DNA of 64,000 bases from Hymenobacter sediminis (lineage in GTDB: Bacteria; Bacteroidota; Bacteroidia; Cytophagales; Hymenobacteraceae): contig NZ_QKNS01000004.1 of assembly GCF_003231285.1 (NCBI RefSeq), forward strand, positions 481,118 to 545,117, in the 5' to 3' direction. Numbering within the stretch: position 1 is the first letter of the stretch; the number at the start of each line of letters is the position of its first letter. The notes below the pieces were generated by a model, which searched no databases, was not told where the DNA came from, and saw nothing but the letters and a program-made list of their open reading frames with translations. The position numbers and the translations under genes are program-made. This document shows positions 41,691 through 50,891 of this stretch, in pieces.

Positions 41691-44429
41691 ATGTCAAAAT
41701 TTTACCCTGGCTTGCTTACTCCCAAACAGCTGGCGTTAGCCACTCTGCTGAGCGTGGGTACCATGTCGGCCCACGCTCAGGCCACGGCTCCGTTTAGATA
41801 CACCGCCCTTTCGAGCCTTATCGGCGCGGGCGCCTATACCGATTTGGGCACCAATGGTACCGCTATTACGACGCCTAACACCGACGACGCCAACTCGGCG
41901 GCTACTCCCATTGGGTTTTCGTTTCAGTATAATGGCCAGACCTTTACGGATTTTGTCCTGAATACCAACGGCTACATCAAGCTAGGAACTACTGCACCGG
42001 TCGCGCCCTACTTCTACGATGGGCCACAGAGCCCCTACAAAGGTCCGCTAGATAACAACGCCGAAACCAACCTGATTCTGCCGTTTAACCTTGATCTGGA
42101 GGGCTCTGCTACCACTGAGTACCGCGTATTCACTACTGGTACGGCGCCCAACCGGGCCTGCATCATTCAGTGGAAAGATGTAAGTGATAAGGCTGCCGGG
42201 AACGTGACCAAGCAGTACTCTCGCGCTAACTTTCAGGTAATTCTGTACGAAACTCTTAACCGAGTTGACTTTGTGTACGGTACGTTCACAGCCAATACTG
42301 GCACTACCGATGCCCTACGCACCGCCGCAGTAGGTCTGAAAGGCTCAGGCCCGGCAGCTGGCCAGACACTTACGGTGGTAAAGCCCTCCACAACGGCTTG
42401 GACAAGCGCTACCTTCTTGGCAGGTAATTACATTGGCGACGTATTCAATGTACGTAGCGCTGTGCGGCCGACTTCGGGTCTGACGTACCGCTTCAATGCC
42501 TCGCAGCCCACGGATGTATCTGTGCAAACCATCCATACGCTGGGTAAGCTCTCTGCTTCTTACTCACTACCCCACACAGTGGTAGCTGCCGTACAAAACC
42601 GCGGCCTCAATTCACTGAGCAATGTGCCCGTAACCTTAACTGTAAGCGGAGCCAACACCTTCACCAGCACCAAGACAGTACCTATTCTCTCGCCGGGCGC
42701 CATTGCCACGGTGACGTTTGACGCCTACCCCGCTACTCTGACGGAAGGCACCAACAACCTAACGGTAACCGTACCAGCCGACGATAATAACGCCAACAAC
42801 AGCCTACCCTACACCCAGCAAGTAACCGCTGGAAACGTAGCCTATACGGACGATAAGCAAGCCTTCAACGCAACTGGTGTTGGTGTGGGAGTGGCCGGGG
42901 CCGGTCTGGCAACAAAATATACTGTAACCAAGCCTAGCTACGTAAATCAGTTGACTGCCCGGTTTATTGCCCAGGCGAACAATAATGCTACGTACCAGTT
43001 GGTGCTGCTTAACGCGAATGGCACGGGCGGCGCTCCGGGCACTACCCTCTACACATCTCCGGTACAAACCCGCACTCCAGCCGGTGGGGTAGTAACTGTG
43101 CCCGTTCCGAGTATTGCTGTTACGGGCTCCTTTTACGTGTCCATCCGTGAGGTGAGCGGTACGAACCCCAACCTGGCTTATCAGATGGAAACCCCTCTGC
43201 GCGCAGGCACTTTCTATTTCCGTACTTCCTCCACTGGCGCCTGGGCGGATCTAACCAGTTCTACACTTCCTTTCACCCGCCTTGCCCTGGATGCCACGGT
43301 AGGCCCGCAGCTCAGCTGCCCAATCGTAACGGGTGCTACAGTTTCTAACGTTACTGCCTCGGCAGGTACTATTACTGTTACAGGAACTCCAACGGCTGGC
43401 ACTGGCTATACGGCTATTTATGGTCCAGCAGGCTTCGACCCGGCCACTGCGGGCACTACAGTAACAAGTACTGGTCCGACTTTCACTATCAGCTCTCTGA
43501 CTACCTGCACAACGTATGACGTATATGTTCGCAGCAACTGCGGAGCTACTGACCAAAGCGCCTTTACTGGCCCATTCAAGGTTACAACAAGTGCTGATGC
43601 GGTAAGTGCCTTTCCTTATAAGGAAGGCTTTGAAGGCATAGCTGCTGGCACCTTGCCGTGTGGAATAAGCGTAGCGAATGCTAACAATGACGCACAAACT
43701 TGGCGAGTAGCCTCCTCCTATTTGGAAGGTACTACATCACTTCCACTGGGTGATGCTTCAACCAATGCAATGGTGTATCAATTTAGCTCCAACGCAGCTG
43801 CTGACGACTGGTTCTTTACCCGTGGCCTGGCCTTACAGGCTGGCACCCGCTACCAGCTTTCCTTCCGGTATGGTATGTACAACCTCTTCACAACGGTATA
43901 CCCAGAGAAGATGGAAGTGAAATATGGGGCAGCTGCTACCCCTGCCGGTCAAACAAACCTGCTCTGGAATAACGATAACATCGTTATTCCTTATGCTAAC
44001 AATTCGCCTTACCAAACGGCGAATGCTACGAGCACCACTGCTGTAGCATCTATTACCCCTACTTCTTCGGGCACGTTCTATATTGGCTTCCACGCCAAGA
44101 GCGATGCCGACCAATATCTGTTGCTGGTGGACAACATTGAAGTGACGGCAACTGCTGTTACCGCTTCGTCGGATGCACTAATGCGTTCCATTGTTATGTT
44201 CCCTAACCCCACCGCCGGCGAGCTGTCTATCGACGTGAAAGGCGTAAATACCAAGGGTGCGCTACAGGTTGAAGTAACAAACATGCTGGGCCAGCGCGTG
44301 CATACGGCTGCTATCCGCAATAACTTCGAAAACAAAGTGAACCTCTCGAACCTTGCCAACGGCATGTACGTCGTGAAAGTATTAGCTGGCAATGAGTACA
44401 TGGTGCGCAACATCACCATCCAGAAATAA
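41691..44429 (+). CDS. T9SS-secreted multidomain surface protein
   Basis: A 912-residue cargo protein. A signal peptide (LALATLLSVGTMSAHAQ) starts it. Residues about 40-265 are a beta-rich domain (SFQYNGQTFTDFVLNTNGYIKLG in part) like those in PKD/GEVED proteins. About 270-370 is a CARDB-like domain, 385-530 a jelly-roll-like domain, and 540-630 a fibronectin type III domain. About 640-820 is a MAM/laminin-G-like domain. The last 80 residues are a type A sorting domain (MFPNPTAGELSIDV, NGMYVVKVLAGNEYMV). PorU in this window would cut this signal off and anchor the protein. Adhesion is the likely role. Confidence 0.87.
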   Translation: MSKFYPGLLTPKQLALATLLSVGTMSAHAQATAPFRYTALSSLIGAGAYTDLGTNGTAITTPNTDDANSAATPIGFSFQYNGQTFTDFVLNTNGYIKLGTTAPVAPYFYDGPQSPYKGPLDNNAETNLILPFNLDLEGSATTEYRVFTTGTAPNRACIIQWKDVSDKAAGNVTKQYSRANFQVILYETLNRVDFVYGTFTANTGTTDALRTAAVGLKGSGPAAGQTLTVVKPSTTAWTSATFLAGNYIGDVFNVRSAVRPTSGLTYRFNASQPTDVSVQTIHTLGKLSASYSLPHTVVAAVQNRGLNSLSNVPVTLTVSGANTFTSTKTVPILSPGAIATVTFDAYPATLTEGTNNLTVTVPADDNNANNSLPYTQQVTAGNVAYTDDKQAFNATGVGVGVAGAGLATKYTVTKPSYVNQLTARFIAQANNNATYQLVLLNANGTGGAPGTTLYTSPVQTRTPAGGVVTVPVPSIAVTGSFYVSIREVSGTNPNLAYQMETPLRAGTFYFRTSSTGAWADLTSSTLPFTRLALDATVGPQLSCPIVTGATVSNVTASAGTITVTGTPTAGTGYTAIYGPAGFDPATAGTTVTSTGPTFTISSLTTCTTYDVYVRSNCGATDQSAFTGPFKVTTSADAVSAFPYKEGFEGIAAGTLPCGISVANANNDAQTWRVASSYLEGTTSLPLGDASTNAMVYQFSSNAAADDWFFTRGLALQAGTRYQLSFRYGMYNLFTTVYPEKMEVKYGAAATPAGQTNLLWNNDNIVIPYANNSPYQTANATSTTAVASITPTSSGTFYIGFHAKSDADQYLLLVDNIEVTATAVTASSDALMRSIVMFPNPTAGELSIDVKGVNTKGALQVEVTNMLGQRVHTAAIRNNFENKVNLSNLANGMYVVKVLAGNEYMVRNITIQK

Positions 44430-44450
44430 GTGACTCCGCGCTATTTGCTT

Positions 44451-44480
44451 AAAAAGGGCAGCCGATTGGCTGCCCTTTTT
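44451..44480 (+). terminator. Terminator of the T9SS cargo gene
   Basis: A 13-bp stem (44451-44463 / 44468-44480) with a 4-nt loop and T-run. Confidence 0.88.
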
Positions 44481-44688
44481 TGTTGGTGCGCTGTAGTATA
44501 AGGCCTACCCCTCGCCACAACGCCAAGTATGTGGTAGTACCATGAACAATAGGTCTTCTTTTCACAGTACTCTGTAGAGTAAGCGAGACTCTATCAACGG
44601 CTAATAATGAATAGTTCAGTAGAAAGCTTTGATATAAAGACATAGTCCAGGTGTCTCCATGTTATCCTTTCCTATTTCTGTCAAACGC

Positions 44689-44728
44689 ATAAAGCCCCGG
44701 CTGCGAGTTGTTGCAGCCGGGGCTTTAT
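44689..44728 (-). terminator. Terminator of the ccm operon
   Basis: A perfect 16-bp stem (44689-44704 / 44713-44728) with an 8-nt loop, 23 bases after the ccmF stop. Confidence 0.87.
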
Positions 44729-44751
44729 TCTTCCTGCCTAGGTACTGTAGC

Positions 44752-47355
44752 CTAAGCTACCTGACGCGCTTTTGGCTGGGGTGTTACCTTGATAACGTTT
44801 TCACCGTCGGCGGGCTCTATAGCGGCTTCGTTTTCACGGCGGCGCTTGTAGATAGCCATGCCGAAGCCAAGGGCCATCAGCAGCGTGCCGCTCCAGAGCA
44901 GATTGATAAAGGGCTTCTCTACGGCTTTTAGAATGATGTAATCTTTCTGGGTAGTGCTCACACCGAACGTAAACTTTCCTTTTTGAGGATCTACACTCAG
45001 CATGCTTAGGCGTAGGCCCAGATCTTCTACCTCATCCGGCACTCGACCAATCAGGCGGTTACGCACCACAAACATGGGGTGTACGTGGTATTGCTTTTTC
45101 TCTCCGAATACCAAGAAGTCGCCCTGAATAGCCAAGTCATCCTTGGTAAGGCCCAGACCTGCCGTTTGGTGTGCAGGCTCTACCCCCCGGAATACCGCAA
45201 AGTAGTCGTTCAGGAAAATCGTGTCGCCAACGCTCAGCACATGCTCTTTCACTTCGCTCCAGTCCTTTTCCTTATCGGGTGGAGGTACGGCGCTAACGTG
45301 GGAGTAGATATCATGGTCGAGGAACCTCTTGATATCAGGCGAAGCCAGCAGGCCCTCACCCATTTCCTCGTTCACCTGAGCACGGGGGTAGAGCGTGAAG
45401 GATTCGCCGGTTTTACGGTCCTTGTACTCGACGCGGTAATAGGTGTTTTCGGGCAGAATTTCTACTGTATCACCGGCCTTATAATATACCTTGTCGCCGC
45501 GCTTAATGTCGGCGCGGGCTAGGGCCTTATACTCATCAGCGGTCCGGAAAAGCAGCTGCTTGTCTACATAGCCGGGCACGCTGGGCACATCGAAGTACTG
45601 GCCGGTGTAGCTTACATCGTACTTGCCCATGGGAGCCTTGTCGTTGCGCCACAGCAGCACGTTGTCGCGGTTGGTAGTTTCATCAAACTCCCGCGAGTAC
45701 AGTAGGCCTGATACGTTCTGGCTGATGATGTTGGAGTAGCCTGCCGAGGCCAAAATACCCAGCAACATCAGGGCAATACCAATGTGGGCCACACCTCCAC
45801 CAGACAGGCTGATCTTGCGCTTCATGAGCGTAAACACCATACCGAGGTTAGCCAGCACACCAAATAGTGCGGTAGTTAGGAGCACGATGTAGGTAGCCTC
45901 CATCTTCAGGCCGTAGTACTGCACCAGGAGGATAACCAGGGCCGCACCCAGCAACGTCAGGATGGCTGGTACCGTCAGGGAGCCAGTTAGGGACTCTTTA
46001 TTGTTTTTCTGCCACCACATCACCTGGGCCAGGCCAGAGAAGAAGGCTACGCCTACCCCCATCCAAAGCTGAATCTTGGTGTAGTGCTGAATCTGGTCGG
46101 CAGGTAGCGCGAGGTTCGACTTGATACCGATGAAGCCTAAGAAGGCATTGTACACCGGAATGCTGGTGGTTACCAGCACTTGGAAAGCACCTAGGCAGAG
46201 TACCGTAGCTCCCACAAACACCCACAGCTCGGCGTTATAAGTAGTTAGCTCTTTCGGAGAAATTGGGATTTGCTTCCAGCGCCAAACCAGCAGTGCAACA
46301 GCCAGCACTACGAAGGCCATCAGGTAAATGATGAGCTGCCCAGACAGGCCCAGGTCGGTGAAGGAGTGCACAGAGGCATTACCGAGCACGCCGCTTCGGG
46401 TAAGGAAGGTAGCGTAGAGCACCAGCAGGAAGGTAGCAATTACGAGAACGAAGGAGGTACGCAGCGCTGTGCGGCTACGCTGCCACAGCACCAAGCCGTG
46501 CAAAGAAGCCACCAGTACCAGCCACGGAATGTACACGGCATTTTCTACCGGGTCCCAGTTCCAGTAACCTCCGAAGTTGAGGGTTTCGTAGGCCCAGTAG
46601 GCCCCCATCATAATGCCTACGCCTAACACGAGGCCACCCCACAGCGTCCAGCGCATAGCCGGGCGCACCCACTTCGTAAACTCGCCTTTCCAGAGGCCAG
46701 CAATGGCGTAGGCAAACGGCACCAGCGTAAGGGCAAAACCTAGGAAGAGCGTAGGTGGGTGAATCACCATCCAGTAGTTCTGGAGTAGAGCATTCAGGCC
46801 AGTGCCATCCTTGGGTACAAAGTTCGGGTTGAGCTTAAATACCGGCAGATCCGGCATAAAGTCGCGCAGCAGAATAAAAGGCGAGGAACCGATTTTCAGG
46901 TCGCCTAGTACTACACCCAAAATCATGGATGTCAGGAAGAGCTGCACGCCAGCAAACACCACCATCACGGGTGCTTCCCAGCGGCGGCTATAGCGCATCA
47001 GCACGAAGCCAATGAGTACGTGCCAGAAAATCCAGAGCAGGAAGCTACCCTCCTGCCCTTCCCAGAAGCAGGAAATCATGTAGTACACCGGCAGGTGGTT
47101 GCTACTGTGGCTCCAGGCGTAATAGTACTCGTAGCGGTGCCCATGGATGATGCCAAACAAAGCGGCAATAACCACGAATACGGCTACACCGTGGAGAGCA
47201 AATGCACCCCGGCCCAACCGCAGCCACGCCGCGTCAGCATCGCCGAGGACGCGGCCCTGCGAGGCTTTGTAGTATGAGTACGCCGCTACGATGGCCGCTA
47301 CAAATGCCACGATGACCCCTAAGTGTCCTACGTCGCCGATTAGTGTGTTCAACAT
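44752..47355 (-). CDS. ccmF: Cytochrome c heme lyase CcmF
   Basis: An 867-residue membrane protein with about 14-15 helices that joins heme to apocytochrome c. The heme-handling WWD motif is GGYWNWDPVEN at 262-272. WEGQEGSFLLW at 98-108 and HPPTLFLG at 199-206 are CcmF/CcsA signatures. A large outer domain of about 270 residues (about 540-810) follows. At 867 residues it is longer than the E. coli protein, so it may replace missing partners such as CcmH. It is the last gene of the operon. Confidence 0.93.
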   Translation of the reverse strand: MLNTLIGDVGHLGVIVAFVAAIVAAYSYYKASQGRVLGDADAAWLRLGRGAFALHGVAVFVVIAALFGIIHGHRYEYYYAWSHSSNHLPVYYMISCFWEGQEGSFLLWIFWHVLIGFVLMRYSRRWEAPVMVVFAGVQLFLTSMILGVVLGDLKIGSSPFILLRDFMPDLPVFKLNPNFVPKDGTGLNALLQNYWMVIHPPTLFLGFALTLVPFAYAIAGLWKGEFTKWVRPAMRWTLWGGLVLGVGIMMGAYWAYETLNFGGYWNWDPVENAVYIPWLVLVASLHGLVLWQRSRTALRTSFVLVIATFLLVLYATFLTRSGVLGNASVHSFTDLGLSGQLIIYLMAFVVLAVALLVWRWKQIPISPKELTTYNAELWVFVGATVLCLGAFQVLVTTSIPVYNAFLGFIGIKSNLALPADQIQHYTKIQLWMGVGVAFFSGLAQVMWWQKNNKESLTGSLTVPAILTLLGAALVILLVQYYGLKMEATYIVLLTTALFGVLANLGMVFTLMKRKISLSGGGVAHIGIALMLLGILASAGYSNIISQNVSGLLYSREFDETTNRDNVLLWRNDKAPMGKYDVSYTGQYFDVPSVPGYVDKQLLFRTADEYKALARADIKRGDKVYYKAGDTVEILPENTYYRVEYKDRKTGESFTLYPRAQVNEEMGEGLLASPDIKRFLDHDIYSHVSAVPPPDKEKDWSEVKEHVLSVGDTIFLNDYFAVFRGVEPAHQTAGLGLTKDDLAIQGDFLVFGEKKQYHVHPMFVVRNRLIGRVPDEVEDLGLRLSMLSVDPQKGKFTFGVSTTQKDYIILKAVEKPFINLLWSGTLLMALGFGMAIYKRRRENEAAIEPADGENVIKVTPQPKARQVA

Positions 47356-47427
47356 GTGCTACTGCGTTGAAGAGAAATGCTAGCCTGACGATATACTACC
47401 CGGCCAGCACGAACTTGTTTAATAGAA

Positions 47428-48408
47428 TTAGTGCCGTTGTCCGGCCAAGCGTTTCATTCGGGCCCGATGACTGCGCCGCTCCCAGCCTTGCTGCGCTTTG
47501 GCAGCGCGCTTAGCAGCTTCGGCGGCAGCCTGAGCTTTAGCTTTATCGGGCTGCGGCAGGGGTAGGCTATAAGCATACCATTGCTGCTGCACGATGGCCG
47601 GCACCCTACCCTCATCCTCGTCGGTAACCACCTGATAAAGGTAACGACCGGCTGTAGTAAGGGTATCCGTCCAAGTGTATTCCGGGCTGGTAGCGCCGTA
47701 CGTAGTGCGCTGTACTGGTACTACCGCCACAACTGCTGCCCTAAACGCTGCTGCTTCACGCCGCAGTACCCGGAACTCGCGCGGCGCCCCCAACGAATCG
47801 GGTAACGTCCAGCGCAAGGAAACCACCTGGTTCGACGACGGCGCTACCGATGCCGCCGAAGGTGGAGCCAGCGCTGGCACCCCGCGGGGCTTGTCGCTAA
47901 CTGTAAGCATGAACTGACAGAAATCCTTGAGGTAGCCATCTACATTCAGAAGGTAGGGCTGACCAGCCCGCAACGAATCCAGCGTTACAAAAACATCATC
48001 CTGGCTACCCAATGAAGTACAGGAAAGCACTCGGTACGTAGCCGGCTCACAGGGTTGGCCTATCTGGACCACCAACTGCACGCCGCGGGTATCGCGGCAC
48101 TTCTGGCCTTCGATGTTGACGAAGTAGCGGCCCGAAGTACGAGGAGTAAACTCAAACCACTGGTCGTTGTGGTACTCTATGCATTTACCCGTGAGCTTCT
48201 CATCTACGCACGACCATTGCACAGTACAGTCGGTGGTAGCGGAGGTAGCAGCTTCATTCTGTTTCAGCACCCGCCGCTGCGCAATGTTATCGTTAGGAAC
48301 CTGAGCCGAGGTAGGGAATGCGAAGCCTGCAATAATCAGCCAACCCACCACCCAAAAACAGCGCCGCCAAGGCGCAGGTTGCTTTAGGCGCTGCTGACTA
48401 CTGCTCAC
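47428..48408 (-). CDS. Secreted protein of unknown function within the ccm operon
   Basis: A 326-residue exported protein. A signal peptide (FWVVGWLIIAGFAFPTSAQ) lies about 20-40 residues in. The first domain (about 65-170) has paired cysteines (CTVQWSC, CIEYHNDQWFEF, CRDT, CEPATYRVLSC) and looks like a beta-sandwich with disulfides. The second (about 190-285) is a fibronectin type III-like domain (SLRWTLPDSLGAPREFRVLRR, in part). The C-terminus is a highly basic tail. I prefer GTG 48408, 11 bases past the ccmE stop; an ATG start at 48477 would overlap ccmE. Its link to cytochrome c maturation is only positional. Confidence 0.72.
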   Translation of the reverse strand: MSSSQQRLKQPAPWRRCFWVVGWLIIAGFAFPTSAQVPNDNIAQRRVLKQNEAATSATTDCTVQWSCVDEKLTGKCIEYHNDQWFEFTPRTSGRYFVNIEGQKCRDTRGVQLVVQIGQPCEPATYRVLSCTSLGSQDDVFVTLDSLRAGQPYLLNVDGYLKDFCQFMLTVSDKPRGVPALAPPSAASVAPSSNQVVSLRWTLPDSLGAPREFRVLRREAAAFRAAVVAVVPVQRTTYGATSPEYTWTDTLTTAGRYLYQVVTDEDEGRVPAIVQQQWYAYSLPLPQPDKAKAQAAAEAAKRAAKAQQGWERRSHRARMKRLAGQRH

Positions 48409-48419
48409 TCCAATTAGGT

Positions 48420-48848
48420 TTAGTTGATGGACGCCGTGGCGTCCTTGATATCTTTCTCCACGTATTTGGAGGGGCACTTCAACAAAATCTTATCGGCCAC
48501 AAACAGGTTGTTGCGCATGGCTCCTGTAATTACTACCTGCTCCGACTTGTCGAAGTCCTGGGGCTTAGGGTTAAAGTACACCACACGCTGAGCAATTCGG
48601 TTGGTATCAACCAGCGTGAAGGCGAAGTAGTTGGGGTCGAGTGTAGGGTTGTACTCCAGGCCCATGATGTTCTGCTGCCCATCGCGGGGTAGGCGGCCTA
48701 CTACGTGTACTTTGGTCAGGTTACCCTCGGCGGCCCGCTCCCGGGCTTCCTTGAATGATACATACACGCTGGCATCACCGGCGGCGCTCATAATAATGCC
48801 AATAGCCATGGCAATAATGGCAATGGCGAGAATGTGGGCTTTTTTCAT
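48420..48848 (-). CDS. ccmE: Heme chaperone CcmE, CxxxY type
   Basis: A 142-residue periplasmic heme chaperone with one N-terminal membrane helix (ILAIAIIAMAIGIIMSA). The OB-fold core runs from about 35 to 125 (VHVVGRLPRDGQQNIMGLEY, VVITGAMRNNLFVADKILLK, in parts). Where E. coli CcmE has its heme-binding histidine, this protein has CPSKY at 125-129, that is Cys-x3-Tyr. This variant is known from Desulfovibrio and archaea, where it binds heme through cysteine. It receives heme from CcmC and hands it to CcmF. Confidence 0.9.
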   Translation of the reverse strand: MKKAHILAIAIIAMAIGIIMSAAGDASVYVSFKEARERAAEGNLTKVHVVGRLPRDGQQNIMGLEYNPTLDPNYFAFTLVDTNRIAQRVVYFNPKPQDFDKSEQVVITGAMRNNLFVADKILLKCPSKYVEKDIKDATASIN

Positions 48849-48926
48849 GTCGGGTTACAACAGGGTGGCTCCACCCGGAGCCAAGGACAGTCAGAACAAC
48901 AAAAGCGGCAGCAAAGGTCCGCCAAA

Positions 48927-48986
48927 ATGGTGAAATAACGAGGTAACAGGCCGGTGATTTTGGTTAGCTCATAACTCTACCTGCCA
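48927..48986. repeat. Possible degraded heptad repeat between ccmD and ccmE
   Basis: On the minus strand agagtta, tgagcta matches the units of copy D, and the left side reads taacgag, gtaacag. The arms pair poorly, so this may be a decayed member of the family. Confidence 0.3.
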
Positions 48987-48995
48987 GATACTTAG

Positions 48996-49241
48996 CTATT
49001 CCTGCACTTCTTTTTCCAACCGCGTCAGCTTGCGGTCCAAGGAAATCAGGAAGAACAATAGCCCCGCCAGCACCACCGCAATAACGGCTACCACCACGTA
49101 GATTTTTCCATTCTGACGCAGGGCATCGGCCATTTCAGGCTCCTCAGTAGTGGCTACCTGTGCCGCTACCCGCAGGGCCGGTAGCAACAGTGCCAGCAGG
49201 AACAGCAGCGCGGCGCGCAGCTTAGGCAAGCTGTTTTTCAT
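48996..49241 (-). CDS. ccmD: CcmD-family small membrane protein
   Basis: An 81-residue protein. The N-terminal hydrophobic segment (ALLFLLALLLPALRVAAQ) looks like a signal peptide, and the single membrane helix IYVVVAVIAVVLAGLLFFLIS is followed by a charged tail (DRKLTRLEKEVQE). This is the CcmD pattern; CcmD helps release heme-bound CcmE from CcmC. I chose ATG 49241 since the longer open frame upstream is out of step with ccmC and has no domain. It overlaps the end of ccmC by 20 bases. Confidence 0.82.
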   Translation of the reverse strand: MKNSLPKLRAALLFLLALLLPALRVAAQVATTEEPEMADALRQNGKIYVVVAVIAVVLAGLLFFLISLDRKLTRLEKEVQE

Positions 49242-49893
49242 ATACTTTTTGTTTAAGCAGAGAAACTCGACTGGCAAGCTGCGCCAGCCAGAAGGCCAGT
49301 AACGTCCAGCCGATAACGGCCGGATAAAATACCATCCGCATGTCGCTGTCGAGGTCATACTTGGCGAAGGCCGGGTTGCCGCCTGCACCAGGGTGCAACG
49401 AATCGGTGAGACGTGGCAGAATGTAGAACAGCGGCATAGCTGTGGCAAAGGCGAAGATGTTGTAGATAGCCGAAATGCGGGCCCGCTGCTGCTCATCGGT
49501 AAAGGAAGAGCGCAGCACGAGGTAAGCGCCATAAATCAGCATGGCAATGGCTGCCCCATTCAGCTTAGGGTCATTCGTCCACCAAGCGCCCCAAGTGTAT
49601 TTGGCCCAAATGCTACCAGTGGCAAGTCCTACTACCCCCATCAAAATACCCGTCCGCGCCGACTCGTGCGCTAGGATATCCAGTTCCGGGGTAGGCGTAC
49701 GCAAGTAGCGCACGGAGTAGTAGACAGAAGCAATCAGGATAAATGTCATCCCGAACCACATGGGCACGTGGAAGTACAGGTTTCGGATGCTTTCGTTAAG
49801 AATAGCCAAGCGCGGCACCGGCATCAGCAAGCCCGCCACTGCCACATACAGCAGAAGCACCACGCTTAAAGCTTTCCACCAATTCTTAGACAT
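49222..49893 (-). CDS. ccmC: Heme exporter / heme-CcmE ligase CcmC
   Basis: A 223-residue membrane protein with six helices. The WWD motif is WGAWWTNDPKL at 101-111 and two outer histidines (His42 in LYFHVPMWF and His167 or so in DSLHPGAGG) would ligate heme. It loads heme onto CcmE on the outer face of the inner membrane. It lies downstream of ccmB by 129 bases and overlaps ccmD. Confidence 0.93.
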   Translation of the reverse strand: MSKNWWKALSVVLLLYVAVAGLLMPVPRLAILNESIRNLYFHVPMWFGMTFILIASVYYSVRYLRTPTPELDILAHESARTGILMGVVGLATGSIWAKYTWGAWWTNDPKLNGAAIAMLIYGAYLVLRSSFTDEQQRARISAIYNIFAFATAMPLFYILPRLTDSLHPGAGGNPAFAKYDLDSDMRMVFYPAVIGWTLLAFWLAQLASRVSLLKQKVYEKQLA

Positions 49894-50022
49894 GCGAACA
49901 GAAAAGTAAAAAGTGAGGCTGTTGTTTACTTAATCGCACACGGGCAACAGCAATGCACTGAGCTTAGTGCGGGGGCGAAAGAGTTTTGCAACTGGTGCTT
50001 CATGGGCTCAGATTACGCTACC

Positions 50023-50694
50023 TCAGGAGCGCCACAGAAAAGGAAACAACAGGTAGGAAACCGCTCCAACAATCATGTTCAGGGCTACCAGCGTAAGCAA
50101 GGAGCTTTGGCTGGCATCAAACTCCAGACCATCCAAGGCGTTTTTGGAAACCTTGATCAGCAGCAGCAGCATGGGCACCATCAGCGGAAAGCCAAGCACG
50201 GCCATAAGGGTGCTGCTGTTAGTAGCTTTAGCTGCAATTCCCGAAACCAAAGTCAACGTACTGGCAAAGCCTACGGCACCCAATACCACATTTCCAACAA
50301 ACAAAGGCACGTTCTGGACGGGGTTGCCGAGCACTACCGCGTACAACCCAAAAGCCACCAGGGCCAACCCTAACAGGAGCAGCGCGTTGTAGCCAATTTT
50401 AGCCAGAATTACAGCCTGGGGCCGCACTACGGTATAGTAGTAGAGCATACGCCCACGGCTTTCCTGCAGGAACCCTTTGGCTACGGCATTTACGGCCGAA
50501 AACAGAAGTACAATCCAGAACAGGGCATTCCAGGCCGGGGCTGGCAATTGGCCGCCGCGCAGCGAGAAGCTCAGGTAACAGACGAACACCGTGCTGCCCA
50601 CGTACAGGAGCATTCCGTTCAGAGCTGCGCGCTGGCGCCATTCCAGACGGAAATCCTTCTGCATCAACACCCAAATTTCGCTTAGAAGCGTCAC
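50023..50694 (-). CDS. ccmB: Heme exporter subunit CcmB
   Basis: A 223-residue membrane subunit of the CcmAB ABC transporter, which supplies energy to release holo-CcmE. It has six helices and starts LLSEIWVLMQKDFRLEWRQRAALNG, typical of CcmB, with FASTLTLVSGIAAKATNSSTLMAVLGFP (in parts) in the middle. I prefer GTG 50694, which matches the family N-terminus and lies about 20 bases after a predicted transcription start; ATG 50664 is the alternative. The ATPase gene ccmA is not adjacent and not in the window. Confidence 0.9.
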   Translation of the reverse strand: MTLLSEIWVLMQKDFRLEWRQRAALNGMLLYVGSTVFVCYLSFSLRGGQLPAPAWNALFWIVLLFSAVNAVAKGFLQESRGRMLYYYTVVRPQAVILAKIGYNALLLLGLALVAFGLYAVVLGNPVQNVPLFVGNVVLGAVGFASTLTLVSGIAAKATNSSTLMAVLGFPLMVPMLLLLIKVSKNALDGLEFDASQSSLLTLVALNMIVGAVSYLLFPFLWRS

Positions 50695-50719
50695 GGCAAC
50701 ACGGCTGGTAAAAGGACCA

Positions 50720-50727
50720 CAAAGATA
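50720..50727 (-). promoter_or_regulatory. Candidate -7 box of the ccm operon
   Basis: Reads TATCTTTG on the minus strand, exact match to TAnnTTTG, about 26 bases before the ccmB GTG. Confidence 0.45.
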
Positions 50728-50814
50728 CAACCCAACTCCCGGATTACCCCTCTTCGGCCTCCGAATAGCGCAACCCGTTGCTTTTGATGTGCGTTTAGGT
50801 GCCCGCATCCATCA

Positions 50815-50860
50815 AAAAGCCGACCTCCCGCTGCTATTCATCAGCGGAAGGTCGGCTTTT
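50815..50860 (-). terminator. Terminator of the oxidoreductase/barrel operon
   Basis: A 19-bp stem (50815-50833 / 50842-50860) with one mismatch and an 8-nt loop, 31 bases past the stop at 50892. Confidence 0.85.
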
Positions 50861-50891
50861 ATAGTAGGGCTGTTATTTGTGTAAAGCCTGC

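Larger units (their letters stand above)
44430..44751. other. Convergent intergenic region, T9SS cargo to ccmF
   Basis: About 320 bases with one terminator for each gene. The AT-rich centre (44485-44680) has no supported gene. Confidence 0.6.

Noticed and set aside
49242..49532. Upstream extension of the ccmD frame
   Set aside because: It runs through ccmC out of frame; the real CcmD starts at 49241 with a plausible hydrophobic segment.
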